DNA of 48,734 bases from 66-474 sp039923855 (GTDB taxonomy: Bacteria > Pseudomonadota > Gammaproteobacteria > Xanthomonadales > Rhodanobacteraceae), in NCBI GenBank assembly GCA_039923855.1, contig JBDTBW010000065.1, positions 1 to 48,734 on the forward strand, in the 5' to 3' direction. This document shows positions 11,184 to 19,765 of the stretch, one piece after another. The notes beneath the pieces were generated by a model, which was not told the origin of the DNA, did not search any database, and was given only the letters and a program-made list of their open reading frames with translations. The translations under genes and the position numbers were made by a program. Position 1 is the first letter of the stretch, and every line of letters begins with the position of its first letter.

Positions 11184-12089
11184 TCAATGTTGTCCGCGGT
11201 ATTTCTTCTCGCCCGCGGTCACCCGCAGGTCGAGGCGATTCTCCGGTGGCGCCAGCGGGCAGGTCGCGAATGCGGTGAAGGCGCACGGCGGGTTGTAGGC
11301 CTTGTTGAAGTCGAGCACGATGTGTCCATCCTTGGGCATATCGGCATACAGAAATCGTGCCGCGCCATAGGTTTCCTTGCCGGAGGTGCGGTCGGCGAAG
11401 ATCAGGAAAAGTTGCGTGTCACCCGGCACCTCGATCACCGGCAATAATTCATACGTGTGCCCGTCGCGCTCGAATACAGCTTTACCGGGCACCGGAAACG
11501 TGTCGATCTGGCCCAGCACGTTGGGTGTTTCCAGCTTGTGCGGCGGGTCGAACGGAATCCACTTCGCCACCATGCGCCATGATGGATCGATCGGGAAATA
11601 ATCGATGCCGAGAAAATGTTCGCGCGCCGGCGCATTGCTGTCCTTGACCCGCAGGCCCTTGCGGCCGTTGCGATCGATCGCGTAGAAACTGACCGTGCCG
11701 AACGAAACCGTGGTCGGCTTGTCGTGGCTGTCGTCGAGCAACGTCGCCTCGGTTCCTTTCGCGCCGTCGATCAGCGCACCGCTGCCGTGGGTGAGTTTCA
11801 GATGCAGCGAGCCGACCCGGCTCCAGTCGATCACACCCAGATGCGCCGGGCCTTTTGCCAGCACCACCGTATTGTCGGCGGCGCTGCCGATAGTGTTGCG
11901 GCCGTGTTTCAGCCAATGCAAACCAACGAGGCTCAACCAGCCATCCGGCGTGGTGAGCCGCGCCACGCGTTGCGCGCGCCATTGTTGGATTTGTTGGGTG
12001 TAGTCGTTCGACGATTTCGGTTCGGCGGCGGACACGGTTTGCACTCCGAGCATCAGGATGGCGATCACGACAAGTTTTGCATGCAACAT
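11184..12089 (-). CDS. Secreted DUF1684 family protein
   Basis: The protein has a signal peptide (LVVIAILMLGVQTVSAAE) and a DUF1684 domain over most of its 301 residues: TPDGWLSLVGLHWL near the start and the conserved C-terminal FLYADMPKDGHIVLDFNKAYNPPCAF. The function of the family is unknown. I chose MLHAKLVV at 12089 because GGAGA lies 6 bases upstream; the first ATG (12101) would itself contain that site. It begins 18 bases after mutL on the same strand and may be its last co-transcribed partner. Confidence 0.87.
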   Translation of the reverse strand: MLHAKLVVIAILMLGVQTVSAAEPKSSNDYTQQIQQWRAQRVARLTTPDGWLSLVGLHWLKHGRNTIGSAADNTVVLAKGPAHLGVIDWSRVGSLHLKLTHGSGALIDGAKGTEATLLDDSHDKPTTVSFGTVSFYAIDRNGRKGLRVKDSNAPAREHFLGIDYFPIDPSWRMVAKWIPFDPPHKLETPNVLGQIDTFPVPGKAVFERDGHTYELLPVIEVPGDTQLFLIFADRTSGKETYGAARFLYADMPKDGHIVLDFNKAYNPPCAFTAFATCPLAPPENRLDLRVTAGEKKYRGQH

Positions 12090-12107
12090 CGGGTTCTCCA
12101 TGGATCA

Positions 12108-13916
12108 CTAGCGGCCCCGCATAAATAACCGATCCAGCTCGGGGATGCTCAATTGCGTCCAGGTCGGACGGCCATGATTGCACTGGCCGGAACGCTCGGT
12201 GGCCTCCATCTTACGCAGCAATGCATTCATCTCGGGCAAGGTCAGGCGCCGGTGCGCGCGCACAGAGCCGTGGCAGGCCATCGTAGAGAGCAGCTCGTTC
12301 TGCAGTTCCTCGATCCTGTTCGACGCGCCGTGCAGCGCCAGTTCGCCGAGCACGTCGCGCGCCAATTGCGCCACATCCGCGCCGTCCAGCAAGGAAGGAA
12401 TCCGCCGCGCGGTGATCTGCTGCGGGCCGCTGCGATCCAGTTCCAGACCGAATGGCGCCAGTGCTTCGGCGTGCTCCTCAGCCGCCACGGCTTCGCGTTC
12501 GCTGACCGCGATGACCTGAGGCACCAGCAGCAACTGTGAGCGCACGCCGTCGCAAGCGCGTGCGGTTTTCAGTTTTTCGTAGGTAACGCGCTCGTGTGCC
12601 GCGTGCATGTCGATCAACACCAATCCCTGCGCGTTTTCGGCGAGGATGTAGATGCCGGCCAGTTGCGCCAGTGCATAACCCAGCGGCGGCGCAGCGCCTT
12701 CGGTAGTTTGCGGCAATTGGCCGGTGCGCGACTCGACGATCGCAGCGTGTCCACGCGCATCGAGCAGTTGCGTGTAGGCGTCGGGTGGCGGCTCGCGCAC
12801 CCCCAGCCGCAACCCCGATTGCGAAAAGTGCGAAAAGGGGTCAGGTTCATTTTCTGTAAGTTTGTCCGATGGCGAATCATGTCTTCGATCAGAAAATGAA
12901 CCTGACCCCTTTTCGCCAGCGCGCGTTTCCGCCATCGCTTCGTGCAAGGTGCGGAACAGGAAATCATGCACCAGCCGCGCCTCGCGGAAACGCACCTCGG
13001 ATTTGGCCGGATGCACGTTGACGTCCACGCCTTGTGGATCGAGCGCCAGGAACAAGAGGAACGCCGGATGACGGCCGTGATAAAGCACATCGGCATAGGC
13101 TTGCCGTACCGCGTGCGCAACCACGCGATCGCGCACAAGCCTTCCGTTGACATAGAAATACTGCTGGTCGGCCTGCGCGCGCGATGCGGTCGGTAACCCG
13201 ACCCAACCCGACAAGCGCATGCCGGCTGCGGCATGTTCCACCGCCAGGCAATTTTGCGCGAACGCCTGTCCAAGCAATTCGGTGGCGCGCGCCAACTGTG
13301 CATTCTCATCGCGCGCGGGTTTCAACATCCGCACCGGCTTGCCGTTGTGCGTCAAACGAAACTCGACGACGCCGCACGCCAGCGCCAGCGACTTCACCAG
13401 CTCGTCGATATGACCGAACTCGGTGCGTTCGGCGCGCAGGAATTTGCGTCGCGCCGGCACCGCATGAAACAGGTCGCGCACCTCGATCGTGGTGCCGGGC
13501 GGATTCGACGCGGGTTGCGGCGTTCCAACCTGGCCCGCCTGCGCGTCGATGCGCCATGCATGCTCATCATTCGCGCGACGTGAAGTCAGATGCAACCGGG
13601 ACACCGACGCGATCGACGCCAGCGCCTCTCCGCGAAAACCCATGCTGGCGACGCGTTCGAGATCGGCGAAGCTTGCGATTTTGCTGGTCGCGTGCGCCGC
13701 CAACGCGAGGCGCAATTCGTCGCGCGCGATGCCCGCGCCGTCGTCGCGCACCCGCATCAAGCGCATGCCGCCCGCTTCGATGTCGATGTCGATGCGGGTT
13801 GAATCCGCGTCGAGGCTGTTCTCGATCAGTTCCTTGACCACCGACGCCGGCCGTTCGACCACCTCGCCGGCGGCGATCTGGTTGACGAGTTCCGGGGACA
13901 ACGGGCGGATCGGCAT
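12108..13916 (-). CDS. mutL: DNA mismatch repair protein MutL, with in-frame palindrome insertion
   Basis: MutL couples MutS mismatch recognition to strand incision. The 602-residue protein has the GHKL ATPase N-terminus (ELIENSLDADS, DDGAGI, MGFRGEALASI) and a C-terminal dimerisation domain. That domain retains the metal-binding endonuclease pattern DMHAAHERVTYE (consensus DQHAxxExxxxE with Met for Gln), plus ACHGSVRA and CNHGRPT, so this MutL is predicted to nick DNA itself. The linker near residues 330-365 contains about 29 residues encoded by a 27-base-arm inverted repeat (12830-12916). The gene ends the nnrD-tsaE-amidase-mutL cluster. Confidence 0.97.
   Translation of the reverse strand: MPIRPLSPELVNQIAAGEVVERPASVVKELIENSLDADSTRIDIDIEAGGMRLMRVRDDGAGIARDELRLALAAHATSKIASFADLERVASMGFRGEALASIASVSRLHLTSRRANDEHAWRIDAQAGQVGTPQPASNPPGTTIEVRDLFHAVPARRKFLRAERTEFGHIDELVKSLALACGVVEFRLTHNGKPVRMLKPARDENAQLARATELLGQAFAQNCLAVEHAAAGMRLSGWVGLPTASRAQADQQYFYVNGRLVRDRVVAHAVRQAYADVLYHGRHPAFLLFLALDPQGVDVNVHPAKSEVRFREARLVHDFLFRTLHEAMAETRAGEKGSGSFSDRRHDSPSDKLTENEPDPFSHFSQSGLRLGVREPPPDAYTQLLDARGHAAIVESRTGQLPQTTEGAAPPLGYALAQLAGIYILAENAQGLVLIDMHAAHERVTYEKLKTARACDGVRSQLLLVPQVIAVSEREAVAAEEHAEALAPFGLELDRSGPQQITARRIPSLLDGADVAQLARDVLGELALHGASNRIEELQNELLSTMACHGSVRAHRRLTLPEMNALLRKMEATERSGQCNHGRPTWTQLSIPELDRLFMRGR
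12830..12916. repeat. Perfect 27-base inverted repeat inserted in mutL
   Basis: Positions 12830-12856 and 12890-12916 are exact reverse complements, separated by a 33-base loop. The arms carry the phrase ggggtcaggttcatttt / aaaatgaacctgacccc, which I recall as widespread in bacterial intergenic DNA, often as the ends of small palindromic elements. The whole 87-base unit is a multiple of three and leaves the mutL frame open, adding residues to the flexible linker. Confidence 0.9.
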
Positions 13917-14038
13917 CGTGCGGGCTTCGCGCTACAAGCGCCAAGCATAGCGGATGCGATCGGCGAAACGATTGTCAAAGCCCGATGTTGTTGAAGAGTG
14001 CAGCCATGGATGGCTGCTTTCACACGCAGAGATGCGTA

Positions 14039-15667
14039 TCAACTCGATGGGATGAGTAGCACCTGCCCCGCCTGCACGCTGCCGTCATCGGGCAATTTCT
14101 GGTTGACCGAACGCAGCGAGTTCATGCTGACGCCGTATTGCTGCGCGATCTTGGAAAGCGTTTCGCCGCGCATCACCCGGTGCATGTCGCGGATGTCGGC
14201 GTCAATACGCGCGCGCGCGGCAGCGCGATCGGCGCGTTTGCCACGTGGTGGCGGATCCACTTTCGCCACCCCGATGTCGGCATCGGACGCCGGCGGACGC
14301 ACGCGCGGACGATCGTTGTGCGTCGCGATCATCAACCTGCGCACAGGTGGCGCCGGAAGCGTATCGTCCGCGGCGGCATCGCTGGTGGCACCGTCGTCAG
14401 CATCGCGCGATTTCGCCGCGCGATTCCTCGTGCGATCCAAATCGTCGCTCGCCGCGCTGGCGAGCGTGTCGGCATCGGTCATGCGCCCCGCCTTGACCGC
14501 GGCGAACCAGGTGCCCGGCGGCGGGGTGTCCTCGAAGTAACCGCGCAAGCCTTTCAGGATCGCATCGGCCAGTTGCTGGCGATGATCCGGATCGCGCAGT
14601 TTCTGTTCCTCGTCAGGATTGGTGATGAACGCGGTTTCGACCAGGATCGACGGCACGTCCGGCGAGCGCAACACCACGAAGTTGGCGCGCTCGACATACC
14701 CGCGGTGGGTGGGGCCGAGTTGACCAAGCGCGCCGAGCACACGTTTGGCAACGGCCTGACTCGCGTCGATCGAGGCGCCCTGCGACAGATCCAGCAGCAC
14801 CGAGGCCAACGTATCGTCCTTGTCGTCCAGCGACACGCCGCCGATGAGATCCGCGCGATTCTCGCGATCGGCCAGCCAGCGCGCGGCCTCGGAAGTCTTG
14901 CCGTGCGGCGACAGCACCCACACCGAGGAGCCGCGCGCGTCGGAACTGGTGTAGGCATCGGCGTGGATCGCCACGAACAGGTCGGCCTTGTTCTGCCGCG
15001 CGATCTCGTAGCGTTTTTTCAGCGGCACGAAATAATCGCCATCGCGGGTCAGCACCGCGCGCATGCCCGGCTGCGCGTCGATCAATTTGGCCAGGTCGCG
15101 CGCGACCGACAACGTGACGTTTTTCTCCAGCGTGCCATCGGCGCCATGCGCACCGGGATCCTCGCCGCCGTGACCGGCGTCAACCGCGATCACCACCGGC
15201 CGCGGTTTGCCGTGCACGATGTCGTCCTCGATGGTGCGCGCGACCTCGGCCGGTTTGTCGGCCGCGTGCGGCGGCACCAGATCGACCACCAATCGATACC
15301 CATATTGGCCCGCGGGTTTCAGCAGGAAACTCTTGGGGTGCGCATCGCCAGACAGATCCAGCACCACGCGCGCGGTATCCTCGTTCTTGCCAGCGCGGAT
15401 GGTTTTCAGCAGACCTTTGACCGCCGGCACCTGGAAACCGTCGGCGAAGCTGCTTTGATCCACATCCAGCACGATCCGGGAGGGATGATCGAGCTGCACC
15501 AGCTTGTAATCCGACGGCGGCGCGGACAAGTCCAGCACTACCCGGGTCGAATCCGGGCCGCCCCACACGCGCAGCGCCTTGACTTCCGCAGCGGGCGCGG
15601 CGCGTGCGGCCAGCCCCGCGGCGAGCACGGTCAGCAGCAGGCAAAACGGGCGGGCGATTCCCCTCAT
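14039..15667 (-). CDS. N-acetylmuramoyl-L-alanine amidase with AMIN and LysM domains (AmiB/AmiC type)
   Basis: This periplasmic amidase cuts septal peptidoglycan to separate daughter cells. Its 542 residues comprise a signal peptide (FCLLLTVLAAGLAARAAPA), an AMIN domain (about 28-130), a zinc amidase_3 domain (about 160-385; ligands in AGHGGEDPG, LEKN and AIHAD, catalytic Glu in VETAFITN), a long polar linker rich in Asp and Arg, and a C-terminal LysM module (VMRGETLSKIAQQYGVS). The AMIN domain targets the septum and LysM binds glycan. It lies between tsaE and mutL, as amiB does in Escherichia coli. Confidence 0.95.
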   Translation of the reverse strand: MRGIARPFCLLLTVLAAGLAARAAPAAEVKALRVWGGPDSTRVVLDLSAPPSDYKLVQLDHPSRIVLDVDQSSFADGFQVPAVKGLLKTIRAGKNEDTARVVLDLSGDAHPKSFLLKPAGQYGYRLVVDLVPPHAADKPAEVARTIEDDIVHGKPRPVVIAVDAGHGGEDPGAHGADGTLEKNVTLSVARDLAKLIDAQPGMRAVLTRDGDYFVPLKKRYEIARQNKADLFVAIHADAYTSSDARGSSVWVLSPHGKTSEAARWLADRENRADLIGGVSLDDKDDTLASVLLDLSQGASIDASQAVAKRVLGALGQLGPTHRGYVERANFVVLRSPDVPSILVETAFITNPDEEQKLRDPDHRQQLADAILKGLRGYFEDTPPPGTWFAAVKAGRMTDADTLASAASDDLDRTRNRAAKSRDADDGATSDAAADDTLPAPPVRRLMIATHNDRPRVRPPASDADIGVAKVDPPPRGKRADRAAARARIDADIRDMHRVMRGETLSKIAQQYGVSMNSLRSVNQKLPDDGSVQAGQVLLIPSS

Positions 15668-15795
15668 GGCCCGGATTCAACCGCATACCGGCACGGATTG
15701 CAAGGCCAATCCCCTTACTGATCCGTGATCTGCGCGCAATTCATCAATTGGGGTTCAGGAAAGTGCGGCAAGTTAACGGCCGAAGCTTGATGGTT

Positions 15796-16290
15796 TCAAC
15801 TCTCCCCTTGGGCGAGAGGTGTCATTTCAGTGAGCCAAGGCGCCGCGCGCAAGGAAACTGCACGCAAACGAGCACGGCGCCCGCCGTTGGCGTGTTCCAG
15901 CGCGATCTCCAGGTCGGCGCTCGGCAGCGCATCACCGCCGCGCTCCGGCCACTCGACCAGGACCAGCGCTGCGGTGTCGCGCAACTCGTCCAACCCCAAC
16001 CATTCCAATTCGCCGGGCGCGGCGATCCGGTAAAGATCCAGATGAAACGCATCGCCGCCGTTTGCCAGTCGATAGCGTTCCAGCAGGCTGTAGGTCGGAC
16101 TCTTGATGCGCTCGCCAGCGCCAAGGGTTTGCAACAGCGCCCGCGCAAACGTGGTCTTGCCCGCGCCCAACTCGCCGCGCAGGTACAAAACGCCCCCCGC
16201 GCGCAACCACGACGCGAGACGTTGCGCCAACGCGATGGTGGCGGCCTCGTCTGGCAAGTCAATCGCCGACGACGGATACGATTCAGCCAT
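15796..16290 (-). CDS. tsaE: tRNA threonylcarbamoyladenosine biosynthesis ATPase TsaE
   Basis: TsaE is the ATPase that drives the TsaBD complex making t6A37 in tRNAs. The protein (about 164 residues) has P-loop GELGAGKTTF, SPTYSLLERY and the HLDLYRI and VEWPERG motifs. I chose MAESYPSS (16290); an upstream ATG at 16302 is possible. The start overlaps the end of nnrD, so translation is coupled. Its 3' end, including the stop, lies in a pyrimidine-rich stretch resembling the GC hairpin family. Confidence 0.95.
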   Translation of the reverse strand: MAESYPSSAIDLPDEAATIALAQRLASWLRAGGVLYLRGELGAGKTTFARALLQTLGAGERIKSPTYSLLERYRLANGGDAFHLDLYRIAAPGELEWLGLDELRDTAALVLVEWPERGGDALPSADLEIALEHANGGRRARLRAVSLRAAPWLTEMTPLAQGES

Positions 16291-17752
16291 CCAGACGGCC
16301 ATTCACAAGCGCGCGCAGATACGGGAATAAATCGGTGGCGAGCAACCCGCGTTCGCCGGCACGCGCGGCAAGGTCGCCCGCGCGTGCATGGATGCCGACA
16401 CCCATGCACGCGGCTTGCCACGGCGAAAGACCCTGCGCCAGCAGGCCCGCGATCACGCCCGTCAGGCAATCGCCCATGCCGCCGCTGGCCATGCCGGGAT
16501 TTCCCCAGGGGCATATCGCCGTTTCGCCGTCGGAATTTGCGATCAGCGTTCCGGCGCCTTTCAAAACCACTACCGCTAGGTGTTGTTTTGCCATGGCACG
16601 TGCCGCGGCGAAACGATCCGCCTGCACGTGTCGCGTATCGCAACCAAGCAGGCGCGCGGCTTCGCCCGGATGCGGCGTCAACACGATACCGCCCGGCAAC
16701 GCGCGCGCATCATCGGCGAGCAGGTTCAAGCCATCCGCGTCCAGCACGGTCGGCTTGTTCATGTCGAGTGCCGCCCGCCAAAGTCCCTTGCCCCATGCTT
16801 CGTTGCCCAGGCCCGGCCCGAGCGCGATCACGCTGGCGCGCTCGAGCAGGTGTGCGATATTGCGAGGCACATGCACACCTTGCGGCATCAATTCCGGACA
16901 CGCGCTCAGCAATGCGCCGACATGCGCTTCGCGGGTTGCAACGCTGACCAATCCGGCGCCCACACGCAAGGCGGCTTCGGCAACCATCCGGATCGAACCG
17001 CCGGCGCCGTGATCGCCGCCGATCGCCAGCACGTGCCCGTATTTTCCCTTGTGGCTATCGCGCGGGCGGCGTGGTAACGCGCGCGGTGCCAGCAACCGCG
17101 CATCCGGCATGTGTTGGGTATACAACGACGCGGGCAAATCCAGCGTCGCCAGTTCCAGCGCACCCGCTTGATCGGCGCCCTGTGCGGTGAACAACCCGCG
17201 TTTCCAGGCGACGAAACACAACGTCGCGGCCGCGCGCACGCAAGGCTTGAATGCAACGCCGGTGTCGGACGACAAGCCGGAAGGCACATCCAGCGCCAGC
17301 ACCGGTTTGCGTTGCGCGTTCAAGAATTCGAGCAGACGCGCGGCGTCGCCATCCGGTGCGCGGTTCAAGCCGGAGCCGAATATCGCATCGACGTACACGT
17401 CGGCCTGTGGCACATCCGTCGAGCGTGTAATGGGGATGTCTGCCTGCTCACAACGCGTACGCGCGCGCATCGCGTCGCCGTGCGATTCCTCGTTCAAGGC
17501 AATGACACTGACCTGCTTCCCCGCTTCGCACGCCAACTTGGCGAGCAAAAAACCGTCGCCACCATTGTTGCCGGGGCCACACAGCACGCAAACGGATTGC
17601 GCCTGCGGCCAGCGTTTGCGCATGCAGGCGAACGCGGCATTCGCGGCGCGTTCCATCAATTCAAGTCCGGGAACACCGTCGATCGCGGCGCGATCCAAAG
17701 CGCGCACCTGATCGGCAGTGTAAAGGGCGGTCTGCGGGTCGTTGTTGTCCAT
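16283..17752 (-). CDS. nnrD: Bifunctional NAD(P)H-hydrate epimerase / ADP-dependent dehydratase
   Basis: This is a metabolite-repair enzyme: the N-terminal YjeF_N domain epimerises hydrated NAD(P)H and the C-terminal ribokinase-like domain dehydrates the S form with ADP. The 489-residue chain shows CGPGNNGGDGFLLAKLA (about residue 60), FGSGLNR, then GGDHGAGG, LTPHPGEAARLLG and GNPGMASGGMGD in the kinase-like half. I chose ATG 17752 because a perfect TATAAT lies 6 bases upstream, the layout of a leaderless transcript; an in-frame ATG at 17773 is the alternative. It heads the operon to mutL and is divergent from queG. Confidence 0.95.
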   Translation of the reverse strand: MDNNDPQTALYTADQVRALDRAAIDGVPGLELMERAANAAFACMRKRWPQAQSVCVLCGPGNNGGDGFLLAKLACEAGKQVSVIALNEESHGDAMRARTRCEQADIPITRSTDVPQADVYVDAIFGSGLNRAPDGDAARLLEFLNAQRKPVLALDVPSGLSSDTGVAFKPCVRAAATLCFVAWKRGLFTAQGADQAGALELATLDLPASLYTQHMPDARLLAPRALPRRPRDSHKGKYGHVLAIGGDHGAGGSIRMVAEAALRVGAGLVSVATREAHVGALLSACPELMPQGVHVPRNIAHLLERASVIALGPGLGNEAWGKGLWRAALDMNKPTVLDADGLNLLADDARALPGGIVLTPHPGEAARLLGCDTRHVQADRFAAARAMAKQHLAVVVLKGAGTLIANSDGETAICPWGNPGMASGGMGDCLTGVIAGLLAQGLSPWQAACMGVGIHARAGDLAARAGERGLLATDLFPYLRALVNGRLDG

Positions 17753-17758
17753 GGAACG

Positions 17759-17764
17759 ATTATA
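17759..17764 (-). promoter_or_regulatory. -10 box TATAAT for a leaderless nnrD transcript
   Basis: Read on the minus strand, TATAAT ends 6 bases before the nnrD ATG (17752), placing the transcript start at or beside the A of ATG. No good -35 is visible. There is no ribosome binding site before this ATG, which fits leaderless initiation. Confidence 0.55.
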
Positions 17765-17821
17765 GGTACTCATCCTGGCTACCGACGGGATTCGGCAATC
17801 TCGGCCATTGTGCCGACGTCC

Positions 17822-17827
17822 TACAAT
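17822..17827 (+). promoter_or_regulatory. -10 box TACAAT for a leaderless queG transcript
   Basis: TACAAT is followed by exactly 6 bases and then the queG ATG (17834), and there is no ribosome binding site. It mirrors the nnrD promoter on the other strand, so an 81-base gap would serve two divergent leaderless transcripts. The -35 is weak. Confidence 0.55.
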
Positions 17828-17833
17828 GTTGGC

Positions 17834-18913
17834 ATGCAATTTCGCGCCGACATCGATTTATCCGTGCTAGCGGGGCGGATCAAGACGTGGGGTGTCGAAC
17901 TCGGTTTCGGCAAGCTCGGTATCGCTGGCGTGGACTTGAGCGAGGACGAAACCCATCTAGTGAACTGGCTGCACGAAGGCCGCCACGGCGCGATGGATTA
18001 CATGCGGCGTCACGGCGTCAAACGCAGCCGCCCGCAGGAGTTGGAGGCCGGAACTTTGCGGGTGATCTCGGCGCGTCTGGACTATTTCCCGGGTGAGGCG
18101 AGGGATGCGTGGAACGTCTTGAACGATTCGACGCGCGGCTATGTCGCACGTTACGCGCTGGGCCGTGATTACCACAAGTTGATGCGCACGCGTCTGCAGA
18201 AACTGGCCGATCGTATCGAAGCCGAGATCGGGCCATTCGGCTATCGCGCGTTCGCCGATTCGGCGCCGGTGCTGGAGAAAGCGCTGGCGCGGGACGCGGG
18301 GTTGGGCTGGATCGGCAAGCACACCCTGTTGCTGGATCGCGATGCCGGTTCGTGGTTTTTTCTGGGCGAGTTGTATACCGACCTGCCGTTGCCGCTCGAT
18401 ACGCCGTCCGCCGAACACTGCGGTACCTGCACGCGCTGCATCGACATCTGTCCGACCCAGGCGATCACCGGCCCGAAGCAACTCGACGCGCGCCGCTGCA
18501 TCGCTTATCTCACCATCGAATTGAAGAAATCGATACCGGAGGAACTGCGGCCGCTGATCGGCAACCGCGTGTTCGGTTGCGACGATTGCCAGCTGGTCTG
18601 CCCGTGGAACAAGTTCGCGCACCCGACCCACGAAGAAGCCTTCGCGCCGCGGCACGGATTGGACGGCGCAACTTTGGTCGAATTATTTGCTTGGAGCGAG
18701 GACAACTTTCTGCGGAAGACCGAAGGCATGGCAATCCGCCGCGCGGGCTATCAGGGCTGGTTGCGCAACGTCGCGGTGGCGCTGGGCAATGCGCCGTATT
18801 CGCAAGAAGTTGTCGACGCACTCGAAACGCGCGCCGACGATCTGTCGGCGCTGGTGCGTGAGCATGTGGCGTGGGCGTTGCGGGAGCAAGAACGCAAACA
18901 CGTTGCCAGTTGA
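17834..18913 (+). CDS. queG: Epoxyqueuosine reductase
   Basis: QueG is the cobalamin-dependent Fe-S enzyme for the last step of queuosine synthesis in tRNA. The 359-residue protein has the DUF1730 N-terminal half (HEGRHGAMDYM), two [4Fe-4S] motifs (CGTCTRCIDICP and CDDCQLVCPWNKF) and a C-terminal HEAT-like tail. The start MQFRADID at 17834 fits the family and sits 6 bases after TACAAT. A much longer upstream in-frame extension overlaps nnrD antisense and is rejected. The divergent queG-nnrD order is the same as in Escherichia coli. Confidence 0.97.
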   Translation: MQFRADIDLSVLAGRIKTWGVELGFGKLGIAGVDLSEDETHLVNWLHEGRHGAMDYMRRHGVKRSRPQELEAGTLRVISARLDYFPGEARDAWNVLNDSTRGYVARYALGRDYHKLMRTRLQKLADRIEAEIGPFGYRAFADSAPVLEKALARDAGLGWIGKHTLLLDRDAGSWFFLGELYTDLPLPLDTPSAEHCGTCTRCIDICPTQAITGPKQLDARRCIAYLTIELKKSIPEELRPLIGNRVFGCDDCQLVCPWNKFAHPTHEEAFAPRHGLDGATLVELFAWSEDNFLRKTEGMAIRRAGYQGWLRNVAVALGNAPYSQEVVDALETRADDLSALVREHVAWALREQERKHVAS

Positions 18914-18920
18914 TCCAACC

Positions 18921-18969
18921 CCCCTCACCTCAACCCTCTCCCCGCTGGGGAGAGGGTTGGGGTGAGGGG
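18921..18969. terminator. Long GC hairpin between convergent queG and panD
   Basis: A stem of more than 20 bp pairs 18921-18942 with 18946-18969 (cccctcacc ... aaccctctcccc gct ggggagagggtt ... ggtgagggg). It belongs to the CCCTCTCCC family and sits just past the queG stop, so it probably terminates queG. No T run follows. Confidence 0.65.
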
Positions 18970-19004
18970 CACAGTTGCTATATCGACACCCGACGGAGGA
19001 GAGG

Positions 19005-19391
19005 CTACGCCACCAGCATCTGCTTCGGGATCGAACGGTTGGTATGGGTTATGCGGTTGTCCACATCGACGTAGACGAGTGTCGGCTGGAACTGCTCGAC
19101 TTCCACCTGCGTCAGCGTGACGAACGCGGCGATGATAATGAGATCACCCGGCTGCGCGCGATGCGCGGCACTGCCATTGACCGAAATGATCCCCCTGCCT
19201 TCCTGCGCGCGCAGCACATAGGTGACGAAGCGCTCGCCGTTGTTGACGTTCCAGGCGTGGATCTGCTCGTACTCGCGGATGCCGGCAGCGTCCAGCAGCT
19301 CGCCGTCGATCGCGATCGAACCTTCGTAGTGCAGCTCGGCGTGGGTCACCGTGGCGCGGTGAATCTTGGCCTTGAGCATGTTCAGTTGCAT
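19005..19391 (-). CDS. panD: Aspartate 1-decarboxylase
   Basis: PanD makes beta-alanine for pantothenate and CoA. The 128-residue proenzyme has the self-cleavage site in HYEGSIAID (between Gly and Ser, about residues 24-25), which generates the catalytic pyruvoyl group, and GDLIIIAAF near the C-terminus. A minus-strand TATAAT at 19432-19437 would give a short leader of about 35 bases, so panD has its own promoter despite lying after panC; about 370 bases of structured non-coding sequence separate it from panC. Confidence 0.97.
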   Translation of the reverse strand: MQLNMLKAKIHRATVTHAELHYEGSIAIDGELLDAAGIREYEQIHAWNVNNGERFVTYVLRAQEGRGIISVNGSAAHRAQPGDLIIIAAFVTLTQVEVEQFQPTLVYVDVDNRITHTNRSIPKQMLVA

Positions 19392-19765
19392 GGGGCGTCT
19401 CGCTGGCCGCGCGCGGGCGGCCTATGGGTCGATTATACCCGCAAGATGGAGCTTGTGTTGCGGCGCAACAAGAGCTGTGGGGTTCCGCTTGCAAGCGAGC
19501 GGGCTACTTTTGTTTCGGCAAAAGTAGCCAAACCCATTGCGCTTGGACGCGATGATCTCGGCAACATCATGTTGCCTCGATTGCCCTGCGATGCTCGCCA
19601 AACGGCGGCCGCGCCGAACTCGCACATCCTTGTGCTCGAACAATCGTCGCTTGCTCCGCCGTTCGACTGCGCTTCTCGGCATCGCATACAGCGCGGAAAG
19701 CTCGCGCATTGACGGCCATCCCTAGCCTGCGTTTTAGCGAGATCAACACAATCGCTCCCACCGTT
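19392..19765. other. panC-panD gap with perfect hairpin
   Basis: No gene is supported; short reading frames here lack homologous features. The stretch contains the panD -10 box (19432-19437) and a perfect 11-bp hairpin (19502-19512 with 19519-19529, ggctacttttg / caaaagtagcc), a phrase I recall from repeats in related genomes. On the minus strand the hairpin could end the panC transcript. Confidence 0.6.

Noticed and set aside
14138..15721. Long plus-strand open frame opposite the amidase gene
   Set aside because: Antisense shadow; the minus strand encodes a complete amidase with all motifs.
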